From: Trogon surrucura
Taxonomy: Eukaryota > Chordata > Aves > Trogoniformes > Trogonidae
DNA length: 64,000 bases
Direction: 5' to 3'
NCBI GenBank assembly: GCA_020746105.1
Contig: CM036617.1
Span: forward strand, 204,745,971-204,809,970
Shown here: in pieces, positions 46,447-64,000 of the stretch
Position numbering within the stretch: the first letter of the stretch is position 1
Layout of the letters: each line of letters begins with the position of its first letter
Position numbers and translations under genes: made by a program
Notes under the pieces: generated by a model
The model's input: the letters and a program-made list of their open reading frames with translations, nothing else
The model's database searches: none
Told to the model about the DNA's origin: nothing

Positions 46447-49262
46447 TATAAAGTACGAGTGATTCCAGCACCAGCTCTCCTGGGTGAGAAGCAGGGAGGG
46501 GGACAGATCTTTGCCCACAGCCCCACAAGCAGATGCTTCACAGCAGCTGTTTCCCCTGCGTGGGCAAGTGATGGATGTGGCTGGTGGGGCAAGCATCAGC
46601 GAGAGGTGCAGGTCCCAGTGGGGCTCCTACAGGGACGGCAACCCCAAGGGAGCCTCCACAGCCCTGCAGCTCCCACCCCGATGGGCAACGCTGAAAAATC
46701 ACTCAGCAGCAGCAGAATTCCCACAGCTAGGGAACGCTCACTGAACCGGCTGGAAGGTTTGCAGAGGAAAAGAAAACAGGCAGGTTCTGCAATGGCACGG
46801 TTGCCCAGAAAAAAAAAACACAACAAACAACAAACCATGCCACACTTATGGCATATGGCAACCTGTAATAAAATAGCTCTGCTGAAGCAAGCATTCTGAA
46901 GGTACAAAAAGATAAGAGCTTCTTCAATCAAAGTAGCTGTGATTCTAGTGCATGCTCGTCAGATTTTTTTTTAAAAAAAGAACCTAGAGCAGTAATATCT
47001 TTAGTTACAAAAGCAGCTCCCAAAAGCCCAGCACATTTTAAGAGGGGAAAGAATATCTGGTTTTAAAGGAAATAAATATCCCTTTCACCTGGATCTGTTC
47101 CACGTGGTCCCTTCAGGTTAGGAACATCTCACTGAATCCAGTACAAAACAGCGGCAGCTGCGGTTGGGAGCCAGCGAAGTGAACAAGTTTCCAGGTGAAG
47201 CAGTAAATCAGGCCTTGACTTTGAGAAAAATCTGTACGTTCATTACATGTTTCAATTTTCCGGGTAAAACAAATGAGAAAGCCTGGAATGGTTAACTCCT
47301 TCACTTCCAGTTGCACAGAGAACTGGTTTGGAACATGGAAAGGGTCAGGAAAAAACCCTGCTGGCTTAGAGTTAGGGATTAGAAGTTAGAGTTAGGGTTT
47401 GTTCCCCTGGCAAGAAATGGCCAAACTCATGGAAGCAAGCAGGCGGTCCAGAGGGACTGAGCTGCCATGCCACCAAAGCACACCTGACCCGTGGTTCTCC
47501 TCTTCCAGGCTGTCCAAGGGAAAACACTCCCCTGGCTGATCTCATCTAAGTTATGCCATGCACAAACCAAAAGCAGTTCGTCTATTTTCTTTCTCACTCA
47601 CCCGAGTGACACAGCAACTTCCTGGGTACCCACCTGCCCAACGCACGGCTTCCCTGTGGGCAGCGCTCTGGAGCAGAGCCAGGGCCACTGCATCTGAGGT
47701 GACCCTTCAAAGAGTGGTCAACACTGGTTCCTCTCACGGGAGCAGAAGGGCAGCAGAGCGCTCCTGTTTCTTGCAGAGCATTTATCTTGTCTCTGTGGGC
47801 GATGCAGATCTGTGCCAGGCATCCCTTGGAATTTGCTGCCGGCTCCGTCCCTGTTAAACCTGCGTCTCTCTAACTGGAGAGGAGCCTTGCCTCCACTGAG
47901 CTGGCTTCTCATGGCAGGTGCTCAGCACAGCAGCATTAGCTACGGGGATGAGTTACGGCTGATGCCCATTACAATTAAGGGATTAGATAGTTGTGGCAAG
48001 CAGCATAGGAGCAGTTGCATGCTCTGATTCCCAGGGACAACCTTTTGTACTCGTAGAGTATTTACATGTTCCTCCTGATCTGTCAGTGATGCTCAGTTTC
48101 TGGATACAGATAGGAGGTAACCTGCTGGGAGCCACCTTAAAAGTCATCAGTCTCAGATTCTCTCCTCTCAGAAGCAAATTTTCCAGCTTTCTCTGTAACT
48201 CAAGCACAGCCGTTGTGTGGCACTGCAGAAGAGACACACCAGATGTGGACAGTTTATGCTCCATGAAATGGCCATATGGCTTAAATAAGGTTCAACACCT
48301 GGTGGCTAATCACTTCACAGAGATTTTTCTTGGGTAATCTCATTTACCATAAAAGCTAAGTGTAAAACTAGCTCATTTTAGAAATCTTTTGCCATAAAAC
48401 ACCTTCTTTAATATTTAAAACCAGTGCAGGTTATTCTGATTCATTACTATAGGTATTAGAATACCAATAAGTACTAATAGTACATAAAGTGATCCTCAGT
48501 TTAGAAGCCATGCATGAAACCTTTCAAATCTGTAATAAATTGATCACACAGTTTTCTACATATAGTGAATTTGTTAATAGTTTCTCTGCCGTGGAGCTGG
48601 ATGGTGTGTTACAACCTTTGGAGTCCTTCGAATATTCCCAGAGAGGAGTGATAGATAAAAACCTACAAGGAGTAGAAAAACTCACTAAGTAACTAGATTA
48701 AGACCAAAAACTACCTCTAACTGAGCGTAGATTTTAAATTCAGCCGATGCCTTGTATCTAGTTATCTCATTTTTGTATACCAGTCCTTTTTGTGTTTATA
48801 ATCCATCCTTCTTTGATGTTTATAATTTTATACAAAATCTCATCCAGCATAACAAAGCAATACTAGACCGGCCGAGTTTGCTGTGCCATTAGGCAGACCT
48901 AGGGATGCAGCTTTTGAGATGAGCAGAATGTCAGAGGGATGCAGGCCACTGCTCATCCTTTTTTTCAGAATGTAAATTCCCCTTAAGTCCTTCAAATAAG
49001 AGAAGAAATGTTGCAATGCTCTATCTAACTCCCCAGTCACTCCTGTGTTGCAGGGAGCCGTGGGCACAGCGCAGGATTTTCCCGTTGTGCTGGTGTTCAT
49101 CAGCCCTGGGGAAAGCAGCAGACTGGGAGAGGGAATCTCTACAGCACCTGCTCCAGGTGAGAGGAGCACACAGGCATCTTCCCTGCTCCAGAGGACCTGG
49201 GTGAATCTCTCCTCTCTGTTTTGACCAAAACTCATTAACATCTGAAGAGATGCACAGAGGGA
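46447..49262. other. Intergenic DNA, no feature seen
   Basis: About 2.8 kb of unique sequence. It is slightly GC-richer around 46460-46760, and no exon, RNA gene or repeat was recognised. Confidence 0.7.
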
Positions 49263-49695
49263 TCATAGACTTATAGAATGGTCAAGGTTGGAAGGGACCT
49301 CAAATATCATTTAGTTCCAACTCCCCTGCTGTGGGCAGGGACACCTCTCTCCCACAAGCCCAGGTTGCTCAAAGTTCCATCCAACCTGGCCTTGAACACT
49401 TCCAGGGATGGGGCACCCACAACCTCCTTGGGCAACCTGTTCCAGTGCTTCACCACCTTCATGGTGAAGAATTTCTTCCTAATATCTAATCTAAATCTAC
49501 CTTCTTTCAGTTTCACGCCATTGCCCCTGGACCCATCACTACAGGCCCTTGTAAAGAGCCCTTCTCCAGCTTTCCTGCAGACCCCCTTCATGCATTGGAA
49601 GGCCGCTATTGGGTCATCCCAGGGCCTTCTCTTCTCTAAGATGAATAATCCCAGCTCCCTCAGTCTGTGAAAAAACTGGCTCTCCTCAAGTTGAT
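49263..49695 (-). mobile_element. CR1 LINE fragment, antisense
   Basis: About 430 bp. The minus frame shows FRLDIRKKFFTMKVVKHWN and RLPKEVVGAPSLEVFKARLD, the end of a CR1 RT ORF, followed by the tail TCATAGACTTATAGAATGG. It belongs to a different subfamily from the 46311 copy, because the 3' UTR reads GGAAGGGACCTCAAAT. The upper boundary is approximate. Confidence 0.9.
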
Positions 49696-52600
49696 ACTAC
49701 ATATCTCTGAGTCTCCTCTTTCCTACCTAGGGGCAAAAGAAGAAAAAGAAGAATTGATCATTTGTCCAAGGGTCCAACCTGAAGTTTGGTAGGATAACCC
49801 AAATGGCCCATCTGCCAGCCAGAACTGTTGCATAACATCTACCACCAACAGTGCTCACAGAGTACATCCAACTCATTTTAACCCCAGTGACACAAACCCA
49901 GGAGCCCTGCAGGAACACAAAGCACCAGAGGAATTTCCATCATAAGCCTCCACAGCACTGCCAGAAGAATCCAGGACGGAGAAAATGGGTCACTTTTCTC
50001 TTGATTAAGCTTCTTGCTGGAACTAGGTCTCCTGTTGATTTTCCCCACAGGAATCAATGTGCTGTAAAGACAAGGCTGGTGTTTTGCTCAGAGCGTCGTC
50101 AGGAGATGATGCTACTGAATGAGAACAGCGTCACTGTATTAGCAAAGGCCGGAGCAGGGGAGTCCCCTGGGAAAATATAATTTCTCTGTGTAGGGTATAG
50201 TTACAAAGAATCTCTCCATGTGTTTCACTGTTTCTAGGACCTCGAAACTTTCAGAGTTTGTTCAAAGCTCTTTTGTACTGAAGAAATTACTCTATATGGT
50301 GTAAAACTGCGTAGAATGAGGAGTCTATTAAATAATCTTCCATTCTTGTTTCTCTGATATTAGAGTAACATTTAGTAAAGTGCAAGACATATTAGAAAAG
50401 AAAAAAAAAGTCACAGAGATGCAGTGAATCAAACCAAGAAGACCCCTCACACACACAAGTAAGCAAGATTCTGGTGGTAGTTCTCAAAAAAAAAAAAAAA
50501 AAAAAAATCTCCTTTTTACCTCCAGTCATTCAAGAGCTAGATGAAGTTTAAAAGTGATGATGAAAGCGTATGACCAGCACAGCACAAGGGATGGAGGAAA
50601 GGCAGGACCTGAACTCTAAACAAAAATGTGTGTTTGTCCTGCTGCCAGGCTGTCAGTGGCCTGACTCTGTGATCTCTGCCCAGCCCTGATGGGACTTTGG
50701 CCCTAAAAAGTTGTCTGTTCTCAGCCGGCTCATCGTTGTGCTGAAACGACAGTTCAGTCTTACCCCTGATTTGAGAAAACCCAACAAGTGTCAATTCTTC
50801 CACTGTACTGGCTCAGCAAACGACCAAAAAAAAAAAAAAAGATAAAAACTTCCCAATTATTGTTGTGTTAATTGCTCTTCCACCACCTCCCATCGTGATG
50901 TCCTGGTGCCTCCTGGTGCTGAAGCTGGAAACCGCACAAGGCTTCCCTGTGCCATCTGAGTGTGCCACGTGGGGTGATTATTGTGTTTATGATGGCTTAA
51001 TTTCGTTGTGATTAATTCGTTAAAGCATGTAAGTCCATGGACATGCAGAGGAAATGTTTTTAAGAAGCTGATCATGAACTGTGCACAGTTGCAACTGTGT
51101 TCCTCATAGGTGGGACATCCTCTTCAGCTACCGTCACCATAAACTCCCAGCTGTGCATGCTACCACAATGCTTGCAACACTCATGTTTTCCAGGCCAGAA
51201 GACCAGTACCAATCCCCTCATCCATTTTCCCTCTGTTTCTTGCACGGAAAACAAATGTTCTTCATCTGTTTACCTTTTTCGGTTTGGGATTTTTTTGGGG
51301 AGGGCTTTAGTAACAGTCAGGGCTGTTGGTCTTTCTTTGCTTGGAGAAATTAAAAAAAAAATAAAGAAACCAACTTCCAAGGCATCCAGAGAAATCTGCA
51401 GTTTCAATGTGACTTTCCCTGATTCATGGTCATCTTTACTTAGAGATCAGTTGGCTCCAACCTCCCAGCCTGCACACAACATTTTCACTGCAGCCTCACA
51501 CCACATCAGCTTTTCACATTCGCCTCCTTCCCAAGAACAGCCTTCAGAAGCTTCTTCCCGGCTTCCAGCTCACCAGGCCTCTGGAGAAGCTGGAGAAATG
51601 CTCATCAGCATCAGGACAAGCAGGCAGGAGGTGGAAGTGCTTCATCTCTGGTGGCAGCTCCCCCTGAGACTGGCTTACAGCTCTCGTGAAACCTCAACCT
51701 TTTCAGTACCATAAAAGTGACTGACAAAGGGAAACACATGCTTATGGAGAGCAAGCAGGAGACTCACTTTGCTCTGCACCTCCATGTTATGTGTTCCACC
51801 TTCTAAAGCGATTCAGCTTGAAGAGCAGAGAGTGCTGTTGCTTCTGTGGTCTGACTAAGAGGCCATTCGTTAGGTGGCACAGGGATCCCTCTGCAAGTTT
51901 GTTCTGCTGTCCCTGGGTGCAGGAACCAACACCTGCCCATGTAAAGAAGGGACAGCAGAGGCCCTCACCGGACCTTCTTGTGCTGAAGTCTCCAAGCTGA
52001 AAGCGGTTTGAGGGATGAAGATAGATTTGAAAATTCTGGTTTGGGAATAAACAGCACTGAAACAGCACGACCCTGAAATCCAGGCAGCGGAGGCTACACC
52101 ATGATTCTTCACTCCAGTCCCACCATTTGAGCCAGCACAGGTAGTTGCACACAATCATCTCCAAATTCCTGAGGAGGGGTCAGCCTTGTCCACAGGGGCT
52201 GGATGGCAATATGTGTACGTACAAACTCAAATATTGCATCCAGAAATTATTTGCTTTTAAGTATGCTGAAAAGACAGTTCTATTCTAAAAAGGAAGAAAG
52301 AAATCTTCATAAAAACACGTCCACTTTATTCCCTGGGGTTTGCAGCTAGAGAGAAAGCCCGTGAGCACGTAGTTGTGAAAGAAGAGGATGAAAGGTTCTT
52401 TCAGTCCTACAAGACAGTGCGAACACTAAGAGCGAATGCTTTTACTGCCACACCGTAAACACTGAGTTTAGTGCTCGGTGTGAATGAAGCCCTTCTCAAT
52501 ACCTGTGCAATGTCTCACCTCTCCAAAGCAGCTGCCCAGGTGTGATCAGAATCAGAGGAGACCCTGGTTCTCCTCACACGGAGGGCTGTCCTTCAGCTCT

Positions 52601-54420
52601 GCAGGACCAGCTGGGCCATGAACACTGATAGAAACGAACAAAACTGGGAGAGCAATTAAGACAGGTTTTACACAAGTGTTTTTGGAATAAAACTGCACTT
52701 GGAGTGAAAGTTTTCAGCCATCATACACTCAGTGATACAGGTTTCAAACACATTCACAGCAAACAACAGAGATTTCAATTCAGTCCCAGCCTTTAGCTGA
52801 CACAAGTCGTGGGTTTTTTCAGTTACATGATACAAATCTTATTATCTTCTCTACTTTGTCAGGGAAAAGTCCTTTTCTAAGTAGTTATTCACCTGAGTCT
52901 TTGAAAGCAAATATTTCAAGACCTGAAAAGCTTAATGATAACTTGAAAGTGAAATGACCTGCTTGCAATTTGTTGCCCAAAGTGGGAAAAAAATGAAAAA
53001 AGGCAGTGAATTTCCAAAAGCATGTCAATGTTAATCTTCTTCAGTAGAGAAAAAAAATGAAAATTCACCTGCCAGTCAAACTGCTCATACCCAGTTCAAG
53101 CCAAATCTTAGTCGACTTCCAGCCTTGTCAAAGGCTACGTGAGAGATGGTGACAGTGATGGCCCCTCACAGGGAGCACGGCTGCCCAGCCCCCGCTCTCA
53201 CCTTGCTCCTTTACTTCTATGTTTCCAAGCTGTTACAGCTGTGCCACTTCTGGGCTTTCACAACTGTTTCAGGATAGTCCGGGTTGAGTCGCACACCTCG
53301 AGGTAGGCTGGAGCGCAGGGCTCAGGCAGTGCTGCTCAACTCAACACTGCTACACACCAGCCAGGCAGGACTGACGTTGCTGAAACCACCATCCTCTTTA
53401 CAAACAGTCAGAAACGGTGATGGTGCTGCTCATCTGGCGTGTAACAGGCAGGAATGTAATAACGTGCCTTTGTAGGCTCCTCTGCCAGACTCCCCTGAAA
53501 TATTGTGTTCCTGTGCAGGCCCTATGTGAGAGAGGAGCAAGGATCTCACAAAGAAGGTCAGTAGTTAAGACCCTTACCCAGAAGAAACACGTGGAATGGA
53601 AAGAGAAACTTATCAACCCCTCCGAACAGTACATGCTACTTGGAAATGCTGGTTTGAAAGTGCAAGCCTCATGTTGCTAGATGTGTGCAACCTGTTGTAA
53701 AGCATTCCATGCCAGAGGCTATTTTTAATTTGAATTTCACAAATGCCTACTAATTACTAGCTCCCAGCGACACAGTGAGATTTGCTGGGAGCAATAGCAA
53801 CAGTCGCTTTATGGTATGAGAGGTCTTTTCTCCTCATCATGGAAAGAAGCTGAGATGCACTGAAGCTGAGAATGAGCATCCAACCTTCCCAGACAATGTG
53901 TCTCCACTAGCTAAGCACTGTCCATGTTCACCTCTTCCTCAGATGAGGTTTCATAAGTAGAACCATGAGGCTCAGCTTCAATAAAATCAAGGTCCCTCAG
54001 CTTCAAATGCGAATTGAGACCATCTGACAGAGAAATTTCCAACAAAGAGCACCATGTTAGCCTACAAAATTTCTGCATTAGCCATCTTCGATTGCTGCTT
54101 TATCCAATTTTAAGGATGTTTAAAGAAAAAGAGAGAACTGAAACATTTGTTAAAAAGTGTCTGTCCTATGAGAGTTGTAGCAGACACTCATGGTGTCCCA
54201 TACCAGCCACACAAAAAGCAGCACTGGTTAAAATTTCCTGCTACGAGGCACTGGCCCAGGGGCTCTCAGCAAACCTGGGATCTCTTTGGCAGAACTCCTA
54301 AATTGACCATAACAATATTAAAAGCACTTACAACTTCTGTGCCAATGGTGCCCTCAGCGAAGCAAGCACCCCGAGTCGCCTGGGCTTGGGGTGAGCCCAG
54401 CAAGGCCTTCCCAGAGATAA
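49696..54420. other. Intergenic DNA, one long unsupported open frame
   Basis: About 4.7 kb of unique sequence with two poly(A) runs. A 205-codon open frame (51097-51714, +) is the longest outside known exons and CR1. It has no motif, it runs through a poly(A) stretch coding for lysines, and its composition is not coding-like. I see nothing else here. Confidence 0.65.
50487..50508. repeat. Poly(A) run
   Basis: A run of about 22 A in intergenic DNA, with a second shorter one at 50826-50840. No retrocopy body was recognised immediately 5' of either, so they look like simple repeats. Confidence 0.8.
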
Positions 54421-54720
54421 TCATAGAATCATAGGACACGTTGGTCTGGAAGGGACCTTTAAAGGTCATCTAGTGCAACCCCCCTGCAGTGAGCAGGGAC
54501 ATCTTTAACTAGATCAGGTTGCTGAGAGCCCCCATCAAGCCTGACCTTGAATGTGTCCAGGGATGAGGCCTCCACGACTTCTCTGGGCAACCTGTTCCAG
54601 TGTTCCACCACCATCATTGTAAAGAACTTCTTCCTAACATTTAATCTAAATCTACCCTGCTCTAGTTTAAAACCATTGCCCCTCGTCCTGTCACTACACA
54701 TCCTTGTAAACAGCCCTTGT
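54421..54720 (-). mobile_element. CR1 LINE fragment, antisense
   Basis: About 300 bp with a minus frame carrying [19 protein letters not shown] and [20 protein letters not shown]. The tail reads TCATAGAATCATAGGACACG. It is closely related to the 49263 copy. Confidence 0.9.
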
Positions 54721-56189
54721 AAATGCACTGGGATAACCTGTCCATGGAATGGGATTTGTAAAAAGCAAGCCTACCTGAGATAAAAAGAAAAAAAGAGATG
54801 AGAGAGGGCAAAAAAAAGTCCCCTTGTATCCAAAAGTTAAGGAAGCACATCCCCTTGCTTGAATCAGCCATCCCCTGGGGTCAGGTGCTTTCTCACAGTG
54901 CTCATAGCCAGAAGCACTTTACTCCAGCAGAGCTCATGTCACCCAGCAGCTCCACCCATTACTGAAGTAACACTCACACCCAGAAAACCACAAGTAACTA
55001 CAAAGCCTATAGGGTAGGGTAAACATTGTCTTGGAAGTAAAAAAATAAATAGCAAATTTATCAAAATTACCGTCAAATTTTTTCTCTGTTCTGCAAGTAT
55101 TTGCAAACCTATTCAAAGCTATCAAGTAGTTTTTTGCCTAGAAGACTTTTTCCAGAGCAGATTCAAAAGACTGTCTAGGATCGAGTGAGTTTAAAACCAG
55201 GATGATGGGAACCGGCTGTATGGATCTTGGTTCCTTCAACGTGAGCTCCAAGCAGAGTTCAGTACCTCAGTGTCCCCAAGCTGATGTGATTTCAGTGGGT
55301 TCGGGCAGGCCTCGATGCAGACGTTTTCAGGAAGCTCTGAGAACTTACCTTGTGGACACGTCAGTAAATCCGGGGGTCAGTCATACTGTGGCTATTCAAT
55401 AGCTGAGTTTTGGAGTTTTAGAGCCAAAAGAATGTACATGTCTAAATCCCTGGAAGCACAGAGGAAAGGGACCACTGCCTGCTAGAAACATGAACATTAA
55501 ACGGACATAAGAACTCATTGTACAAGGGAAATGTTGATTGTTAGAAACCACTAGCATAAAACAGAACCTTAAGCTAAACAAAATTACCAGCTGGGGAGTC
55601 ACTGGCTCTGCAGTCATCTACCAACTTGAGAGATCTGACTTTTATTTCCAAGTGGTGGCAACTGCAACAGGATCTACTCGGCAACATTAGGACTTTAAAA
55701 AACAGTAACTCACATTGATTTGAAGAATGAGCAAATGTTAACAGTGACTTCAACTCAGACCAAGCTCCTGAGGGAGGATGCAGCCCCCCAGGTCCAGCAG
55801 AGCTGGGACCTTTCCATGCAGGAGGTGGGCACTGGTGGAGGGTCTGCGTCCCCAGCAGCCTGGGCCACGTCAAGAAGTGACAAGGGAGAGATTAATAGGA
55901 TCTTCCATGAAATGCTGCAGCCTTGAGAGTGCAAAGCCACCACTGCATCAAAGCAGGGACAGGCAGAATGACAGCAGTGGGACATCCCTGCCACAGGGGA
56001 CAGCAGCTCCAGCTGCTGACCCAGCCCGGTGTCTAGGGAGGGGTGCTGCTCACCAGAACTTGGAGCTGAGAAGTCATGGGGAGACCCAGTAGAGGCCTAG
56101 GTTGACAAGCTGAGGGAGCAGAGTCATCAAGGCCAGAGAGAGCTCAAAAACAACGAAACGGTCAGAAAGGGCCTCTCAGTACCCCTCTG
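54721..56189. other. Intergenic DNA, no feature seen
   Basis: About 1.5 kb. Several overlapping open frames at 55720-56092 have no recognisable family. The last part may belong to the 5' region of the adjacent CR1. Confidence 0.6.
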
Positions 56190-56902
56190 AGGTGCCCGTA
56201 TGCTTCATATGCAGCGTGGGGAACATGCGAGAGTTAGAGGTCTGTGTGCAGTCGCAGGAGTTGGTCTCACTGAGATCAAGGAGACATGGTGGGACAGCTC
56301 ATACAGCCCAAGTGCCACCACGGATGGGTACAGGCTCTCCAGGAAGGACAGGATGATGAGGTGGTGGAGTCATCCTGGATGCAAGGGAGCAGCAGGAGAG
56401 CACCGAGCCCTGCCTGGGGTGAACAGTGAGGCAGCTGAGAGAATGTTCATCAGGATCAGAGAGGTGACCCATGTGGATGACATCCCTGTGATCATCTGCT
56501 ACAAGTCCGTGTCATCAGGAAGACAACTGGAAGAAATACCATGTTTGCAGGCCCTGATCCTCATGGAGGACTTAAACGACTCTGGTATCTGCTGGAGAGA
56601 CAACACAAGCAGTCCAAGAGGTCTCTAGAGCGCTGATAACTTCCTATCAGAGATACAGAGGAGCTGATGGGGGAGGACTGAGGCATTTGTCATACAAGGT
56701 AAAACAGAGAGCTGGGGCTCTTCGCCCCTGAGATGGCTCGCAGGGGGTCTTGTCAGTACAGGTCATGGAGTCTCCATTCTTGGAGATACTCAATATCCAA
56801 CACCACAGCCCTGAGCAACGCACTCTAGTGGCCCCTGCTTTGAGAAGTGGAGTTGGACTAAATGATGCCCAGAGGTCACCAACCTTTGCAGTTCTGTGAG
56901 TT
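56190..56902 (+). mobile_element. CR1 LINE with large internal deletion, sense
   Basis: The 5' part resembles the CR1 endonuclease region (RIREVTHVDDIPVIICYKS, then LILMEDLNDSGICW, matching the L-M-G-D-F-N-x-x-D-I-C-W motif). It passes near 56640-56780 into a CR1 3' end (GTTGGACTAAATGATGCC and GCAGTTCTGTGAG). Nearly all of the reverse transcriptase is absent. The boundaries are approximate. Confidence 0.75.
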
Positions 56903-57039
56903 TTAAATGAATTTTGAAGACACAGATATGGCTATGTTCTTTTTCACGGCTTCACAGTTGAACCTACCTCCACCACTACTGTATCAAACAACAAATAAAC
57001 CTGAGTGTTGCGAGATGAAGTAATAAGAAAAAACACACT

Positions 57040-58642
57040 AGTGTGAGACAAAACATTTCTTGATTTTAATTGGGACATTTACTGGAAAATGCAGATGAGG
57101 ACAGCGTGGAACACTAACTCCTTAGCAATTAAATCCACATTTTGCAAAGACAAAAGTTTCAGGCAAAATAGGGAAAACATCAGGAAAACTACATAGAAAT
57201 CATGACCCAACAAATGTAACACACATCAGGAGCTGACGTGAAGCACAAAGTCTTGGTTAACATGGGTATAGACACTCCGAAGACAGATTTTAAGTTGCAT
57301 TGATTTTGGCACCAGTGAAAAAGGATGGCTTTTTTCCCCCCTCTCAAGCAGATCTGCAGTAACATCAAATAAATACCACAGATTTTAACAGTATAATTTT
57401 TTTCACAGTGCTCCTCAAACTGTGTGTTTAACTTTGCCAGACTAGCAGGTAGGCGCTGAAGAGTGTCCTCCTCCCGTTTTTACTCCCATACTTTGAAAAA
57501 AAGACTACCTTTTACTTTTCTTAGCAGAAGAAATGAAAGGAATTCTTAAAAGATACTAAGAAGACAAAAAAGGGCGTACAGTAATCCAAGCCTTCAGCTC
57601 TGATGAAAAGATCTATTCATAGTACAGTTTTCCTACTGCCCAAATTGGATGCAAATCTCCAAATTCTACACCCATCTGGAAAGTCCTGCTCCCGCAGAGC
57701 TGTACTTTACCGACAGTTACCTTCTACTACCATGTTGAAAGCCAGGAATTCATTTTTTGTAGACTTGCTGTAATAAAGTTTTAGCATACTTTTATTATAA
57801 TTTCATTATAATTTTACATTATGCACCCAACCCTAATAAAAGTAGATGATTTGGGGTATCCAGCTCTTCTTAATATCACCACATGGCAAGACCCAATTAT
57901 CATCGTGTCTATATTAACTACATAATAAGGAAATGCATATGAATTTGCATTTTTCTGAAGCACAACAATGCATTCCCTTCTCTGGGAGACAAACCAAACA
58001 GCCTGTGCCCTCAGCAGTTAGCAAAAAATTAAGTCAGTTGTGCAAAATATTTAACGAGACCGTTTTTAAGCCCCTACATTTGTAATTCTGAATTACACAA
58101 ACATCTGAAACCAGTACTCAATACACCTTAAGAATCCCAAGCATTTCTTATAAAACTATATAAAATAAAAACTAAGTATCTGTTGCTTTGAGTTCATTCA
58201 AAATGCTGAACTTAAATATCACTCATTCCTTTTCTAGAGTTCAAAGCACAAACATACCTTTACTGTAAAACAATGTATGTACTTTACCTAGGGACAGGTA
58301 TCTTCAAGTAAGAAAAAAGAGGAGTATTTCACTCATAAAAGATAAATTTATGATTTCAGATATGATTTTTATATTAAAATTCTTGTACATCTAGCTACTA
58401 TTACAGAATAGTTTTAAGACACCCCGTGATACATACCAAGGTAAGTATCACCATCCAGTCCTGTAAAATTGTACCAAACTGGCTTAAGTTTTAAACCCGT
58501 TCAGTGCTAACAGTCAGGAGCTGGGACTTGATGGTCAACTGACCTTCAGCGCAGAGAGAGTAAAAAAAAATACGTGCATTATTGTTTTTATTATTCTCAG
58601 GCAGCAAGTTCTCTGAAGTCGTTCAGTAACTAAATCCACATG
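57040..58642 (-). other. TRMU: TRMU 3' untranslated region and downstream flank
   Basis: About 1.6 kb of AT-rich, repeat-free DNA after the TRMU stop on the minus strand. Candidate poly(A) signals, given as plus-strand coordinates of the reverse complement, are AATAAA at 58587-58592 (very close to the stop), AATAAA at 57791-57796, and ATTAAA near 57065. The true end cannot be fixed without transcript data. Confidence 0.45.
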
Positions 58643-63253
<4,611 letters not shown>

Positions 63254-64000
63254 CTGAAAAGGAAACATGGTATTGAATCCATAAAAGCAGAGGAAAAACA
63301 TTTGAAATAATGTCTATTAATAGTCCAAGATGGATTTTTTTTCCCGTGTATCCCAAACCACGCTGGTCATCTCATAAAATAAACAAAACCACAACATCTA
63401 CTCCAATACAGGTCAACTAATTCTACACAGTATCAGTGAGAGCTGTAAGCACAGAAAAGAGAAATACCAAGAAAGAGAAGACATGTGCAATAAATAAACA
63501 CATTTATCTTCATGTGTATATTGTATGCACATTAAAAATAGAAGTCTCCTTCAGATTAAAGTACAAAAGTAATGCAAATTATACAGCTATGGTCTACCTC
63601 TTGAAAAAACCTTCAAAAAAAAATAGGGTTTTCTTTTCCTTTCAGTTACTGCCTACATTCTTCCAACGCTTATTTACAGTGGAGAAATATAAATACTGAA
63701 AGCAATCAAGATCAGCAATAGAGGTACTGCCTGCATTATATTTTTTAGGATCAGCTCATGATGTGTGAGCTCTCAGAGAAACAGAACTTTTTTTTTTTAA
63801 AGAGCAATTCTGGAAAACCAGTGTGATCTAATTTCTATACAGACATATTGAAAAACAATCACAGTGAGAAAGCCTTTACAAGTTATGGAAAACAAAGACC
63901 AAAGGCTTCTCACTTGCTGGTGACAGAGAATTAAAGTTCACATCCACCTAACATAACCACCTCAGTTCTTCTGAGGTACAACGGCAGACAAATTATGTGC

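Noticed and set aside
63254-64000. A further upstream TRMU exon
   Set aside because: I searched the minus strand for the expected E-F-V-K-K-I-A-like motif and a donor of the right phase and found none. The stretch looks like intron.

Overview
The window is vertebrate nuclear DNA, almost certainly from a bird. It has long AT-rich introns with GT-AG junctions, phase-consistent exons of two animal genes, and many fragments of chicken-repeat-1 (CR1) LINEs, whose 3' ends carry the avian 'ATTCTATGATTCT'-type tail. No prokaryotic gene organisation, operon, CRISPR array or viral gene was seen. The species cannot be named from the sequence alone.

Positions 363-40003 (+) hold the last 24 coding exons that I can join of CELSR1, the planar-cell-polarity cadherin and adhesion GPCR. 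Joined, they give 3618 nt, which is 1205 codons plus a stop, with every junction in phase. In order they encode the end of the second laminin-G domain, EGF-like modules, a laminin-type EGF module, the hormone-receptor motif, the GAIN domain with its GPS, seven transmembrane helices split over six exons, and a long serine/acid-rich cytoplasmic tail. The tail ends in a candidate PDZ ligand (-ETSI). The cadherin repeats and N-terminus lie upstream of the window. A 3' UTR of about 2.1 kb with several poly(A) signals follows.

Positions 42160-57040 are a gene-poor intergenic interval of about 15 kb carrying at least five CR1 fragments. No convincing gene was seen there.

Positions 57040-64000 (-) hold the 3' part of TRMU (MTU1), the mitochondrial tRNA 2-thiouridylase. 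Six exons code for the last 198 residues, including the catalytic-cysteine motif CFIG. The upstream exons lie beyond the window. The convergent CELSR1-TRMU arrangement agrees with my recollection that these genes are neighbours in human 22q13.

The two genes are functionally unrelated: CELSR1 acts at the plasma membrane in planar polarity, TRMU in mitochondrial tRNA modification. The observations most worth checking concern CELSR1 isoforms and processing. They are a cleavage-competent-looking GPS (H-I-T-S), an optional in-frame 42-nt exon extension in the tail, and a C-terminus that either gains a PDZ ligand by splicing or stops exactly at the intron boundary. I found no evidence for a novel defence or mobile system.
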